This document shows, in pieces, positions 16,224 through 25,866 of a stretch of 64,000 nucleotides of DNA; position 1 is the first letter of the stretch; each line of letters begins with the position of its first letter. A program made the translations under genes and the position numbers. The notes under the pieces were generated by a model that ran no database searches, was not told the DNA's origin, and was given only the letters and a program-made list of their open reading frames with translations. The DNA is from Allokutzneria sp. NRRL B-24872 (GTDB lineage: Bacteria; Actinomycetota; Actinomycetes; Mycobacteriales; Pseudonocardiaceae), in contig NZ_MUMH01000064.1 of the NCBI RefSeq assembly GCF_002155965.1, positions 62,001 through 126,000 on the forward strand. The letters run 5' to 3'.

Positions 16224-16985
16224 CTACGCCCGAGCGGGAGCGGTGGAGGACAGGCCGAGGAGTTCGCGGGCCACGAGGACACCGCCGACGAAGGCCACGG
16301 GCATGACGATGATGCCCAGGATCGGGATCATGCACAGCAGCGCGGCGGGCAGGCCGAGGCCGAACCCGAGCATCCGGCGCTTGCGCAGCAGGTCGCGCCG
16401 CTCCTTCAACGCCATGCCGCGCCGGTAGAAGGGCACGCCGATCAGTTCGAGCGCCAGGAACCACGAGGTCACGAGCGCGATCAGCACCGGGACGACGAAC
16501 TGGCCGAACACCGGGATGAACCCGGCGAAGAACAGCGGGACGGTGAACAGCAGCGACCGCAGCAGCAGCCGGAACGTGTCGGCGATACCCAGGCCCAGCA
16601 ACGTGAAGAAGCCGAGGTCGACCGCGTCGGGAACGCCGCCGAGGTCGTCCTCGACCTTCTCCGCGATGGTCTCGTAGAAGGGGCCGCCGATGGCCAGGGT
16701 GAGTGCCGAGAACAGGAAGCTGCCGAGCATCAGGCCCGAGGCGAACAGCACGACCGAGGCCGCGATCCGCAGGACGTTCCGCGCGCCCTCCGACCACGTG
16801 TCGGCGAACGGCGTGATCAACGCGGCCAGCTCGTCCAGTGAGAAGAACAGGGTGACGAGGCCGCCGATCAGCAGCGCCGTGGTGATGATCGCCGGCAGCG
16901 CGCCGATCAGCAGCAGCCTCGGTTTGCTGAGAAGAATGCCCAGTCCTTGACCGAACATCCGAAGTCCCTTGAAGAAATCGCGCAC
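16224..16985 (-). CDS. EI24/CysZ-like membrane protein
   Basis: A 253-residue integral membrane protein starting at GTG, with the EI24/CysZ domain architecture: an N-terminal amphipathic segment (FFKGLRMFGQGLGIL), paired helices around 25-50 and 70-100, and the conserved block GGPFYETIAEKVED followed by further helices and a Arg/Lys-rich loop (RRGMALKERRDLLRKRR). Bacterial CysZ proteins are sulfate permeases, but most actinobacterial EI24 proteins have no tested function. No sulfur-assimilation genes are next to it. Family call is good. Confidence 0.85.
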   Translation of the reverse strand: MRDFFKGLRMFGQGLGILLSKPRLLLIGALPAIITTALLIGGLVTLFFSLDELAALITPFADTWSEGARNVLRIAASVVLFASGLMLGSFLFSALTLAIGGPFYETIAEKVEDDLGGVPDAVDLGFFTLLGLGIADTFRLLLRSLLFTVPLFFAGFIPVFGQFVVPVLIALVTSWFLALELIGVPFYRRGMALKERRDLLRKRRMLGFGLGLPAALLCMIPILGIIVMPVAFVGGVLVARELLGLSSTAPARA

Positions 16986-17026
16986 CGGGCAAATCTGTCA
17001 CAACCGGACAGGCGCGCGTCAGGGGT

Positions 17027-19273
17027 TTAGTCGTTTTCACCCGCCAACTCCGCCGCGATCCCGGCAGCGATCGTGTAGGTGTCGCCGAGCGGCTTGGTCG
17101 AGTGCACCGCCGCGCGCCGTGCCCAGTTGTCCGCCCGTGAGCACCAGTCGGTGAACACCGGCGGAACGCCGAGGTCCACGGTCTTGGCCAGCTCGGTGAA
17201 CCACCGCTGCCACCGCGCCCGGTAGTAGTCGCCCATCAGCCCGTGCCAGTCGCGGTTGGCGTACTCGTGGAAGACGCCGCAGCCCTTGATCGTCCAGATG
17301 GTGAGGATGGATCTGGCGTTCCACACCAGGATCTCCTCTTCGAGCGGGGTGCTGGCCCACGTCTTCGCCCGCTGCTCCCACGGCCCGAGCATCCACTGCT
17401 CGTGCGTGCCGAGAACGCGATCGGTCAGGTCGGCGTAGTGCAGGAACCGCTCGCCCAGCCGCTCCACTTCGAGCCGGTTCTTCGCCTGGTAGGCCGTGCG
17501 GACGCGGTCGAGCACGCGCCGAGCCCGGTTGGCCAGCACTTGGCGGGTGACGTCGACCAGGTCGTAGCGGTAGGTCGTGAGCTGCCTCAGCATCGGGTGC
17601 ACGCGCAGCAACGCGGCGAGCGCGGGCTCGAACTGCTCCGGCGGGTACCGCCACGTCTTCGGCGCGAACGACGACGCGGACGTGACCGTCAACGAGGGTT
17701 CGGCGGCGAACGGCGTCTCGTGCGGGCCTTCGCCGCTGGTGTGGTTGGTCGACTTGTACGAGTACGCCGTGTTCAGCAGCACCCGCCACGCCGTCAGCGC
17801 GTTCTGGTCGGAGGTGCCGTAGCGCCGCCGCACGTAGTCGGCGATCCAACCGTCCAGCTCGACCGGCTCGTCCCGCCACGTCATCTCCGCGAGCAGGTCG
17901 CCGACGACGGGGTTGTGGTAGGTCCCCTCCAGCACCATCGCGGTCCCGGTGAGCCGCCCCCGGTCGGCCGCCTTGCGCACCGCGGGCAGCGTGCGCCCGG
18001 GCTCGATGAGGTTGCCGAACATGCCGAGGCGCCCGCCGAAGTTCTGGATCGAGCCCCAAGCCCAAGGCGCGCCCCAGAAAGCGTTCGTCTTGTTCCACAG
18101 TGGACCGTCGTCGGAGTCGAGGTCGAGCACGATCACGCGGTCCTTGTCGATTGCCTCGATCAACTCCTTGCGCGGATTCCCTTGCCACGCCTGGAGGAGC
18201 CACGTCGCGTTCGGCACGGCCTTGGTGAGCGCGCCCTGCACCGCGCGCCCGGCGTCGCCGATCTTGACGTCGCCGAGCACCCCGCCCTCGTGCATGAGGT
18301 CGTTGGAGTAGTGCGTGGAGGTGCCGAAGTGCTTGGCCTGCAAGCGGTAGAACTGCTCGGCGAGCTGCGGCCACAGCGGGTCCGTCGCCGCGAGCCACCA
18401 CGGCCGGGGGTGCCCGCCGTAGTCCTCCTGCGGGATGACCTTGGCGAAGGGATTGCGCTGCGCGAAGACCCGGTCGGGCACGTGGCCGATGAACGCGGGC
18501 AGCACCGGGGTGATGCCGAGCTGCCACATCCGCTCGTTGATCTTCCTGCCGAGGTCGGCGCGCTTGCGCATCAGCTCGACGCTGACCGGGCCGCTGTAGG
18601 CGGATTCACCGTCGTCGTAGCCGGTGATCTCGCCGTACCACTGCCACGGCTGGTGCGCTGGCTGCGCGATCCACTGCCGCACCTCGTACTCGTTGAGCCC
18701 GAAGCCCTGGAACAGCTCGTACCAGATGATCTCCTGGCCGACCATGGACAGGACCCGGTTGTAGCCGCTGGCCGCGAGCAGGTCGAGTTCGCGCTCCCAG
18801 TCCTCCCAGTGCCAGTACGGCATGGTGTAGCCGAAGACCGTGAAGTTGTAGGCGTAGCGGTCGGTCAGCGCGGTCGTCTTCGTGATCGGCCGCTTCGGCG
18901 CGGGCAGCTGGCGCGGCAGGTCGAGCCGGTCGCCGTTGGCCGACAGGTGCCCGCCCGCGACGTGCTTGAGCCACCAGTGGAATCCCGACATCAGCGCGAC
19001 CGGGCTGCTCGCGCTGAGTTCGATCGCTCCGCGCTCACCGGAGATGTCGAATACGTCGTAAGCGCCGCTCGGCGGTTCCATGGGCCGCAGGTCGAACTGT
19101 TGCGCCCATCCGGTGTTTCCGCCAAGCAAACGGGTGATCGCAGTTCTGAGCGCTGCCGTGTCGAATGTGCGTGGAGGTCGCGGGGATTCCGCTGACGCCA
19201 AACCGGGTGTGGCCGCTACCAGTGCTCCGGCCAACGCGGTGTGCAGGAAGCCGCGGCGGTGGAAACGGGTCAT
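17027..19273 (-). CDS. GH89 alpha-N-acetylglucosaminidase, Tat-exported
   Basis: A 748-residue glycoside hydrolase related to human NAGLU. A twin-arginine signal (HRRGFLHTALAGALVA) opens the protein. The three expected parts follow: N-terminal domain (35-120), a large (beta/alpha)8 barrel (130-470) and a helical C-terminal domain. Family blocks include GFHWWLKHVAGGHL, NFTVFGYTMPYWHWEDWERELD and GTAMVLEGTYHNPVV. E449 in the last block and E329 (NDLMHEG) align best with the two catalytic glutamates, by eye. GH89 enzymes release terminal alpha-linked GlcNAc from glycans. Its neighbour on the other strand is a secreted GH31, suggesting joint glycan breakdown. Confidence 0.93.
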   Translation of the reverse strand: MTRFHRRGFLHTALAGALVAATPGLASAESPRPPRTFDTAALRTAITRLLGGNTGWAQQFDLRPMEPPSGAYDVFDISGERGAIELSASSPVALMSGFHWWLKHVAGGHLSANGDRLDLPRQLPAPKRPITKTTALTDRYAYNFTVFGYTMPYWHWEDWERELDLLAASGYNRVLSMVGQEIIWYELFQGFGLNEYEVRQWIAQPAHQPWQWYGEITGYDDGESAYSGPVSVELMRKRADLGRKINERMWQLGITPVLPAFIGHVPDRVFAQRNPFAKVIPQEDYGGHPRPWWLAATDPLWPQLAEQFYRLQAKHFGTSTHYSNDLMHEGGVLGDVKIGDAGRAVQGALTKAVPNATWLLQAWQGNPRKELIEAIDKDRVIVLDLDSDDGPLWNKTNAFWGAPWAWGSIQNFGGRLGMFGNLIEPGRTLPAVRKAADRGRLTGTAMVLEGTYHNPVVGDLLAEMTWRDEPVELDGWIADYVRRRYGTSDQNALTAWRVLLNTAYSYKSTNHTSGEGPHETPFAAEPSLTVTSASSFAPKTWRYPPEQFEPALAALLRVHPMLRQLTTYRYDLVDVTRQVLANRARRVLDRVRTAYQAKNRLEVERLGERFLHYADLTDRVLGTHEQWMLGPWEQRAKTWASTPLEEEILVWNARSILTIWTIKGCGVFHEYANRDWHGLMGDYYRARWQRWFTELAKTVDLGVPPVFTDWCSRADNWARRAAVHSTKPLGDTYTIAAGIAAELAGEND

Positions 19274-19358
19274 GTGATCAGCCCCCGAATGCCGGTTTTC
19301 CCACTAACTGTCCGGGTTTCCGCGCCCGCTGGCCAGAGGCGTCATGCGAATGCAGGAG

Positions 19359-19973
19359 TCACACGGCGGCGGAGGAAGGCAGGTTGACCGTCAAACCCGA
19401 GGCCAGCACTCCGGAGTTCGGCAGCAGCAGGGTGCCGTCCTCGGTGGACAGCGTCACGTAGGTCAGCCCGAGCGCGATGACCCGTCCGACGAACGGACCG
19501 TTCAGCGCTCCGGAGCGCACCTCGATGGTGTCGCCGACCTTGAACGGCCGCACGAAGAGCACGACCAGCCCGGCGAAGACGTTGGCCAGGGTCTGCTGCG
19601 CGGCGATGCCGACCACCACGCCGGTGATCGCTCCGCCCAGCAGCAGCTGCTGCACCGGAACCGCCATCAGCCCGAGCGCGGTCAGCGCGACCAGCACGTA
19701 TCCGACGACGGTCACCACGATCTTGACGATGGACCCGGCCGCCTGGAGCCCGCGCTGGTCGAACCGGCGGTCGATGTCGGCGGCGAGCAACCTGGTCAGC
19801 GCGATCCCACCGCAGAGGAACAGGACGGTGCCCGCGATGAGCAGGGTCTTGGCGAGGGCGCGGTCGTCGGGGTCGAGCAGCGAGCCAGGCGCTCCGGCGA
19901 GCGCGAGTCCGGCGACGGCTGCGACCACGGCGATGCCCAGCGGGAGAACTCTCATGCCCGACCGGGTACCCAC
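19359..19973 (-). CDS. Small MscS-like mechanosensitive channel
   Basis: A 204-residue membrane protein with about four N-terminal helices, then the MscS pore helix and beta domain: VQQLLLGGAITGVVVGIAAQQTLANVFAGLVVLFVRPFKVGDTIEV is the hallmark, here in residues about 105-152. The C-terminal alpha/beta vestibule domain is missing or minimal, so it is shorter than the usual 280 residues or more. GTG at 19973 is used; an ATG six codons in is an alternative. It lies between two glycosidase genes and may respond to osmotic downshock; no link to sugar use is shown. Confidence 0.88.
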   Translation of the reverse strand: MGTRSGMRVLPLGIAVVAAVAGLALAGAPGSLLDPDDRALAKTLLIAGTVLFLCGGIALTRLLAADIDRRFDQRGLQAAGSIVKIVVTVVGYVLVALTALGLMAVPVQQLLLGGAITGVVVGIAAQQTLANVFAGLVVLFVRPFKVGDTIEVRSGALNGPFVGRVIALGLTYVTLSTEDGTLLLPNSGVLASGLTVNLPSSAAV

Positions 19974-20071
19974 GAGCCCCCGCCCGGCTAACAGCCCATC
20001 GGCGGACAGCGGGCGAACAGTGATCAGGCTTACGCTTGTGCAGAATCAGCGGAATATGCGGGGAGCGGGCG

Positions 20072-22789
20072 ATGAAGGTGCGCAGAACCCCTTTGGCCAT
20101 CGCGATGGTGATGGCGGTCGTGCTCGGTTCCGCCGCACCCGTTGTCGCCGAGTCCGGTGGCGCGTCGGTGGTCAGCGGATCAGCTCGCTTCGAGGTGTTG
20201 ACACCGACGTTGATCCGGATGGAATACGCCGGTGATCGCCGTTTCGAGGACCGCCCCACATTCAACGCGGTCAATCGCCAGCTGCCCCGCGTCGCCTTCA
20301 CCAAGACCCAGGAAAACGGCCTGCTCATCATTCGCACGGGCAAGCTGACCCTGCAGTACCGGCTGAATTCCGGGCCGTTCAACCAGGACAACCTGCGCGT
20401 GGACCTGATGGCCGGGCCGATGCCGGTGACCGCGCGCCCGGCGTGGGAGCTGGTCGGCTCGTGCGACTACGGCGCGCTCTGCGAGGCCGAGACGCAGCGC
20501 AACGTCAACGGCGCGATCATCGCCGACGAGCACCCCGGCTTCACCGGTCGCGGTTACGTCGCCGGGCTGACCCGCCGCAACTCCACGATCGGCTGGACGG
20601 CCAAGAAAGTCCCTGCTGGCAAGCACTCCGTGCAGGTCCGCTATGCCAACGCGGTGCCCGGCGGTGAGCCGCAGACCATGACGGTGACGGCGGGCGACGT
20701 CACCGTTCCGATCACCCTCGAACCCACTGGCAGCTGGGAAACCCGTGCCGTCGCCAAGGTCGCTGTCGACCTCCCGGCAGGCGCCCCGGTCATGTCGGTG
20801 AAGTGCGTCGAGGTCGGGCGCTGCGGGGTGGACATCGACAGCGTCGCTCTCACCCCGCTGGACGCCGCCTATCCGATCCCGGCCGATCCCGCGCACACAG
20901 CCGCGAACCTGGGTGGCTGGCGGCGCAGTCTCGACGAGGCCGACGGCCCGCGCGCCCTCTACGAAGGCATGATCAGCCGCGACGGCTGGTACCTGCTCAA
21001 CGACACCGAGACCGGCATCGTGCAGCCCAACGGCTCGGTCGTCGCGCGCGCCAAGCGGACCACCGACTACCAGGACGGCTACTTCTTCGGCTACGGCCAC
21101 GACTACCGGCAGGGTCTCCGCGACTTCCGCGACCTCACCGGGCCGTCGATGTTGTTGCCCCGCTGGACTTTCGGCAACTGGTACTCGCGCTACTACGCGC
21201 ACTCCGACGCCGACTACCGCGACCAGATCGTGCCGGGCTTCCGCGCCAACAAGGTCCCGCTCGACGCGCTCGTGGTGGACACCGACTTCAAGGCGCCGAA
21301 CAAGTGGAACGGGTGGGACTGGGACCCGAAGTACTTCCCGGACCCCAAGGGTTTCTTCGACTGGGCGCACCGCGAGGGCATCCGCGTCTCGCTCAACATC
21401 CACCCCAGCATCGCCACCAGCGACCCGCGCTACGCCGAGGTCCGCGCCGAGCTGGGCCGGGACCTGCGCGTCGGGCTCTGCAACCTGACCGAGGAGTGCC
21501 GGGTCTTCGACCTCAGCAACCCCGCCGAGTCCGCCGCGTACTTCAACCTGCACCGGAAGTTCGAGGAGCAGGGCGTCGACGTGTGGTGGCCGGACAGCTG
21601 CTGCGACGGCAGCATGGCGCGCGGCGACGGCATCTCCCCGGACAGCGTGCTCAACGCGCAGTACGCCAAGCGCGCGGACGACCAGGGCAAGCGCGGTTTC
21701 TCCTGGAACCGCAGCGGAAGCGGCTTCGGCGGGTACGCGCTCACCCCGGCATACCCGGCGGGGCCGTGGGCCGAGCACCGGTACACAGTGGACACTTCGA
21801 TGGACACGACCTCCACGTGGGAGCTGCTGTCCTTCGCCTCGTACTACACGATTCGACGCGGCAACATCGGCATGCCCTACGAGTCGCACGACATCGGCGC
21901 GCACAACTACCCGGAGAACGGCAACAAGCTCCCCGAGGACCTGTACGCGCGGTGGGTGCAGTTCGGCACCTTCCAACCGTTGCTGCGCCTGCACTCCAAC
22001 CACGGCGTCCGCCTGCCGTGGGACTACGCCGACCAGGCGCGCGCGTCCGCGACGAAGTTCCTCCAGCTCCGCGAAGCCCTTGTCCCGTACACGTATTCGC
22101 TCGCTCGGCAGGCCCACGACACGGGCCTGCCGATGACGCGGGGCATGTACCTCAACTACCCCGAGCACGAGGACGCCTACCGCTTCGACCGCCAGTACCT
22201 CTACGGCGACGACGTGCTGGTCGCGCCCGTGGCTTCGCCCGGCATGACCGATGTGAAGACGAAGGTCTGGTTCCCGCCGGGCAGCTGGGTCGACTACTTC
22301 ACGGGCAAGCGCTACACCGGCCCGTCCGTGCAGGAGGTCAGCACCGATCTGTCCACGATGCCGGTTTTCCTGCGCGGCGGCGGAATTCTGCCCACGCGCA
22401 CGGACTACGTCGACCACTCCGGGCAGCGGCCGTTGGACCAGGTGACCCTCGACGTCGCCTCCGGCGGTATCGGCACGTTCTCGCTCTACGAGGACGCCGG
22501 TGACGGAAACGCTTACCGCAACGGGGAATTCGGCCGGACCGAGATCCGCTACACCGAGCGCGCGGGCTCCGGGACGCTCACCATCATGCCTCGCGTCGGT
22601 ACTTTCCCCGGAGCCGTGCCGAATCGTGCGTGGACCGTGAACATCCGCGATGTCGCAGCCGCTCCGCAGGCCGTCGCGATCGCAGGTGCGAACACCCCGT
22701 TCACCTACGACGCGGCGACGCGAACCCTCACCGTCAAGATCACCGCTGCCGCTGGCGCACAGACCACGCTCACCACGACTCCGCGCTGA
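20072..22789 (+). CDS. Secreted GH31 glycoside hydrolase with inserted CBM
   Basis: A 905-residue exported enzyme; ATG 20072 has a GGGAG site and a signal peptide of about 27 residues. A CBM6/35-like beta module (about 130-262, with FTGRGYVAGL and IDSVALTPL) is inserted in the N-terminal domain. The GH31 barrel starts near 330. D508 (VDVWWPDSCC) is the likely nucleophile and D574 (YTVDTSMD) the likely acid/base. Two cysteines directly after the nucleophile are unusual. C-terminal beta domains follow (DDVLVAPV, LRGGGILPTR). GH31 acts on alpha-glucosides, alpha-xylosides, alpha-galactosides or alpha-N-acetylgalactosaminides; which one is not clear. Near the GH89 gene. Confidence 0.93.
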   Translation: MKVRRTPLAIAMVMAVVLGSAAPVVAESGGASVVSGSARFEVLTPTLIRMEYAGDRRFEDRPTFNAVNRQLPRVAFTKTQENGLLIIRTGKLTLQYRLNSGPFNQDNLRVDLMAGPMPVTARPAWELVGSCDYGALCEAETQRNVNGAIIADEHPGFTGRGYVAGLTRRNSTIGWTAKKVPAGKHSVQVRYANAVPGGEPQTMTVTAGDVTVPITLEPTGSWETRAVAKVAVDLPAGAPVMSVKCVEVGRCGVDIDSVALTPLDAAYPIPADPAHTAANLGGWRRSLDEADGPRALYEGMISRDGWYLLNDTETGIVQPNGSVVARAKRTTDYQDGYFFGYGHDYRQGLRDFRDLTGPSMLLPRWTFGNWYSRYYAHSDADYRDQIVPGFRANKVPLDALVVDTDFKAPNKWNGWDWDPKYFPDPKGFFDWAHREGIRVSLNIHPSIATSDPRYAEVRAELGRDLRVGLCNLTEECRVFDLSNPAESAAYFNLHRKFEEQGVDVWWPDSCCDGSMARGDGISPDSVLNAQYAKRADDQGKRGFSWNRSGSGFGGYALTPAYPAGPWAEHRYTVDTSMDTTSTWELLSFASYYTIRRGNIGMPYESHDIGAHNYPENGNKLPEDLYARWVQFGTFQPLLRLHSNHGVRLPWDYADQARASATKFLQLREALVPYTYSLARQAHDTGLPMTRGMYLNYPEHEDAYRFDRQYLYGDDVLVAPVASPGMTDVKTKVWFPPGSWVDYFTGKRYTGPSVQEVSTDLSTMPVFLRGGGILPTRTDYVDHSGQRPLDQVTLDVASGGIGTFSLYEDAGDGNAYRNGEFGRTEIRYTERAGSGTLTIMPRVGTFPGAVPNRAWTVNIRDVAAAPQAVAIAGANTPFTYDAATRTLTVKITAAAGAQTTLTTTPR

Positions 22790-22829
22790 CCTCTCGACAA
22801 CGCCCGCGCGGAAGAGGATCGTGCGGCGC

Positions 22830-23279
22830 ATGGAACTCAGCGTCGACATCAGCGCGTCGCCGGAAGCCGTGTACGGCCTGGTCAGCGACGTGGCGCGGCA
22901 GAGCCGTTTCGTGGTGGAGTCGACGGACGCGCGGTGGCTGACCGCAGCGCGCGGTGTCGGCGCGAGGTTCCGCGCGGGGAACCGCAACGGGCTCTTCCGC
23001 TGGTGGACCACGGCCGAGGTCGTCCGCGCCGAGCCCGGGCGCTGCTTCGCCTACCACGTGCGGAGCTTCGGCGCGCTCGTCGCGGAGTGGCGCTACGACA
23101 TCGAGGCGAGCGAGTTCGGCTGCCGCGTCACCGAGAGCACCCGCGATCTGCGCAACCGCCTCTTCCGCGCGGTGATCGCCCCCGTCGGCACCGGCGTCGT
23201 CGACCGGGAGAGCCACAACCGGGTCAACATCGAGAAGACCCTGGTGCGTCTCAAGGAACTCGCAGAGGCGCCATCGTGA
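22830..23279 (+). CDS. SRPBCC (polyketide cyclase/START-like) protein
   Basis: A 149-residue START/SRPBCC-fold protein: N-terminal strand and helices MELSVDISASPEAVYGLVSDVAR, a WWTTAEVV strand pair and a long C-terminal helix (NIEKTLVRLKELAE). It has a hydrophobic cavity in this fold and may bind or modify lipids or aromatics; substrate unknown. A GTG three codons upstream (22821) sits closer to the GAAGAGG site and could be the start instead. It follows the GH31 gene by 40 bp and overlaps the convergent CHAT gene by 29 bp. Confidence 0.85.
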   Translation: MELSVDISASPEAVYGLVSDVARQSRFVVESTDARWLTAARGVGARFRAGNRNGLFRWWTTAEVVRAEPGRCFAYHVRSFGALVAEWRYDIEASEFGCRVTESTRDLRNRLFRAVIAPVGTGVVDRESHNRVNIEKTLVRLKELAEAPS

Positions 23280-25857
23280 CCGTTGGCGAGACGAACGGGA
23301 TGTAGGCGAGCCCCAACGGATTTCCGTTCGCCAGCAAGGAGATCCGCGCGCGGGTGACTGCCGCGCCGATGGGCTCGCCGTGCACGAGGAAGCCACGCAG
23401 GACCTCCTCGGCGAACTGGTCGGCCATCTGCTCGAAGACCGTGATCTCGGTGCCGATCACCCCGCACGCGAAGGCGTCCTCGACGAAGAAGCTCACGAAG
23501 TCGATCGCCCGCTCCGGCTCCAGGCCCGTTGTCCGGCATCCGTTCAGGAACACCAGCGGTCGGCTCCACGACCACCGGAGTCGATGCTCGGCGAGGTTGT
23601 CCGGAGTGATCGTCGGTCCGCCTCGCCTGCCGACATGAAGGTACGGGACCTCGCCGCTCGCGCCGCCGTGGCAGTAGAAGTAGACGATCTGCGGATCGCC
23701 CTTGAGCCCCGCGAGCGTGCTCTCCCGATCTTCGCCGAGCCGGTAGTCCTTCCACGGCAAGAGGTTTCGCAGCGTATCGCGGTGCGCGGCCGCCGAGGCG
23801 AAGTCCTCGTAGACCCCGCCGACGAGCCGCGCTCCGCCGTCGTGGGGGAGCAGCGGCGGCACCATGGGCGCCGTCCCGAGCGACGCGGGCAGCCCGAGCG
23901 CGTGGCGGAAGCCCCAGAACCCGCCGGGGCACACGACGGTCGGGTTCGGCCTCAGCGCTTGGCGGCACCGGCGTTGCAGGCATGGACTCCGAGGGATCTC
24001 GTTGCGGGTCGCCCAGTCCAGGAAGTCCTGGCACAGGGCCAAGTTCCGCGCGTTGCCGTCCAGCGGCAGGTCGTAGATCATCGCCGCGGGGATGACGTGC
24101 TGAGCGCCTTCCTTCAATGCGATCTGCACGAAGCCAGGGGCACCGAGCGCGCTGCCGACGCGGTCGGCCATGTCGCAAGAGTTCTCGTTCACCGAGCGTC
24201 CCAACGACCTGACCAGCACGTGGTAGAGCCGATAGCCGGTGACCGCCAAGGTGATCAGGTCGTTGCTGACCTGCTCCACGCTCGGCGGGATCGCGTAGCG
24301 GTAGGTGAACTCCTCGCGCCACGGGTGTTCGTTGCCCCACGCCACCCGGCTCAGCGCGCCCCTGGCCATCCGGATCGCGCTCGTCAGCCGCTGCCCGGGG
24401 ATGCTCGCCTCCGCCCGCAGCACGTCCGCGCCCTGCTTGGCGAACACCCGCAGCGCGTGCGTTCCCCTGCCGTCGTCGTCGAGCAGCAGGCTCGCGCTGT
24501 ACTGGTGCGGTGTGTACCGCAGCGGCACGTCGTCCGGATCAGCGATGCGAAAGTCCACAGTGGACTTCAGCTCGCCCGGGCTCGCGGTGATCAGCCGCGA
24601 CTGGATCAGCTCCTGCTGCCAGTAGATGTTGCAGCGCAAGCGCAGTGGGCGCGGCTCGCGCGGAGTGCGCACGGGGAAGAACAACCGCGTCGGATTATCC
24701 ACAATGGACGGTTGGCGGAGCACCCGCGCCGAGCCGTCCGCTGTCATCTCCAGCACTCCGGTCGCCGATGCCGGATCGATCGCGAACTCCCCGGGAAACC
24801 CGTACAGCACAACGGTCAGCTGCGAGTTCACCGGCGGGTACGGCGGCAACGACATCGGCCTCGCCTCGATGGAAGCACTGACCAGCGATCCGATGTCGAG
24901 CCAGAACCAGTAGCCCCAAGCGGGCCGCAGTGTCGTGTCCGGCGCCAACGGCTCCAGCGGTGCCTCCGCCTCCGCGAGTCCCGTGTTCACGAAGTTCGTG
25001 GAAGCGCTCGGTCCGGTGTGCTCGTCGGCCTGGTCCGGCGCGTCGAACACCGGCGGTGGAATCTCCATCTGCGCAATGACATTGGCGTGCGCGAGCCGGA
25101 CCGGCTGCCCGCTGTCATCTCGTCGGACGAGGGTCGCGCGGGCCGCCAGGAACTGCGACACGATCGGCGTCGCCGGGATCTCCACGCTCAACTGGTACTC
25201 GCGCGCCTCCGCGCCCCACGTGCCCGTGTTGAACCCCAGCGGACCCGCCTCGTCGGTGAGATCGACCTGCCGGGGCGAGATCTGCCGCAGGAAACGCAGA
25301 CGCGCGTGCTTCGGCAGCTCCAGCCGCAGGTGGACGCCGTCCTCGATGCCCTCGGTGGAGCTGTCCGGGCCCACGTAGTTGCACAGGAAGCGATCCGCGT
25401 ACGGCGCCGCCGCCTCCGCGAAGTCCTGCCTGGTCCCCGCCGTGATCAACATCGCGCGCGGGTGCGGCCCGGTGTGCTCGGTCAGCAGCACGGCAGCTCG
25501 ACCCAACCAGTCCGCGAACCGCGCTCCGCCTCGCGGCCCCAGCTCGCCCACCGCAGCCTTCGCCGCCGCGCGCGTCCGCTGGTCGGCCACCACCAGGCGC
25601 GCCCCGTCCGGCACCGTCGTCGAGCCCGCGACCACCGCGAACTCCACCCCGTCCGCGATCGCGTCGATCGCGCTGAGCACGTGCGCCTTCACCGCCGCGA
25701 ACGCCGCCCGGTCGGACCGGTCGAAGACGATCACTTCCGCCGTCCTCGGCAGCGGGTGCGCCGAGACCGTCAGGATCACGTTGACCTCGCGGTCCGCCGC
25801 CTTGAGCGGTTTCGGGCCGCGCACCGCGACATCGAAGCTGAGCCGGTCGAGCATCAT
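23251..25857 (-). CDS. vWA-CHAT protein (caspase-like protease)
   Basis: An 868-residue protein with no signal peptide. Residues about 22-150 follow a von Willebrand A fold, but the metal site is degraded: DRSDR (46-50) in place of DxSxS, GGA in place of GGT, and LITAG in place of LLTDG. A long middle region of beta-rich segments follows. The C-terminal 270 residues are a CHAT (caspase HetF-associated) domain with catalytic H730 (YFYCHGG) and C774 (FLNGCRT), both intact. CHAT proteases cleave partner proteins in signalling or conflict systems. It shares a two-gene unit with a small membrane protein. Partners and cleavage targets are unknown. Confidence 0.85.
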   Translation of the reverse strand: MMLDRLSFDVAVRGPKPLKAADREVNVILTVSAHPLPRTAEVIVFDRSDRAAFAAVKAHVLSAIDAIADGVEFAVVAGSTTVPDGARLVVADQRTRAAAKAAVGELGPRGGARFADWLGRAAVLLTEHTGPHPRAMLITAGTRQDFAEAAAPYADRFLCNYVGPDSSTEGIEDGVHLRLELPKHARLRFLRQISPRQVDLTDEAGPLGFNTGTWGAEAREYQLSVEIPATPIVSQFLAARATLVRRDDSGQPVRLAHANVIAQMEIPPPVFDAPDQADEHTGPSASTNFVNTGLAEAEAPLEPLAPDTTLRPAWGYWFWLDIGSLVSASIEARPMSLPPYPPVNSQLTVVLYGFPGEFAIDPASATGVLEMTADGSARVLRQPSIVDNPTRLFFPVRTPREPRPLRLRCNIYWQQELIQSRLITASPGELKSTVDFRIADPDDVPLRYTPHQYSASLLLDDDGRGTHALRVFAKQGADVLRAEASIPGQRLTSAIRMARGALSRVAWGNEHPWREEFTYRYAIPPSVEQVSNDLITLAVTGYRLYHVLVRSLGRSVNENSCDMADRVGSALGAPGFVQIALKEGAQHVIPAAMIYDLPLDGNARNLALCQDFLDWATRNEIPRSPCLQRRCRQALRPNPTVVCPGGFWGFRHALGLPASLGTAPMVPPLLPHDGGARLVGGVYEDFASAAAHRDTLRNLLPWKDYRLGEDRESTLAGLKGDPQIVYFYCHGGASGEVPYLHVGRRGGPTITPDNLAEHRLRWSWSRPLVFLNGCRTTGLEPERAIDFVSFFVEDAFACGVIGTEITVFEQMADQFAEEVLRGFLVHGEPIGAAVTRARISLLANGNPLGLAYIPFVSPTVTMAPLRVP

Positions 25858-25866
25858 CCGCCTCCG

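Noticed and set aside
20180-23011. Very long antisense reading frame (over 900 codons) opposite the GH31 gene
   Set aside because: High-GC codon bias opens the antisense frame; the translated product has low-complexity Val/Arg/Asp composition and no domain, while the sense frame is a clear GH31.
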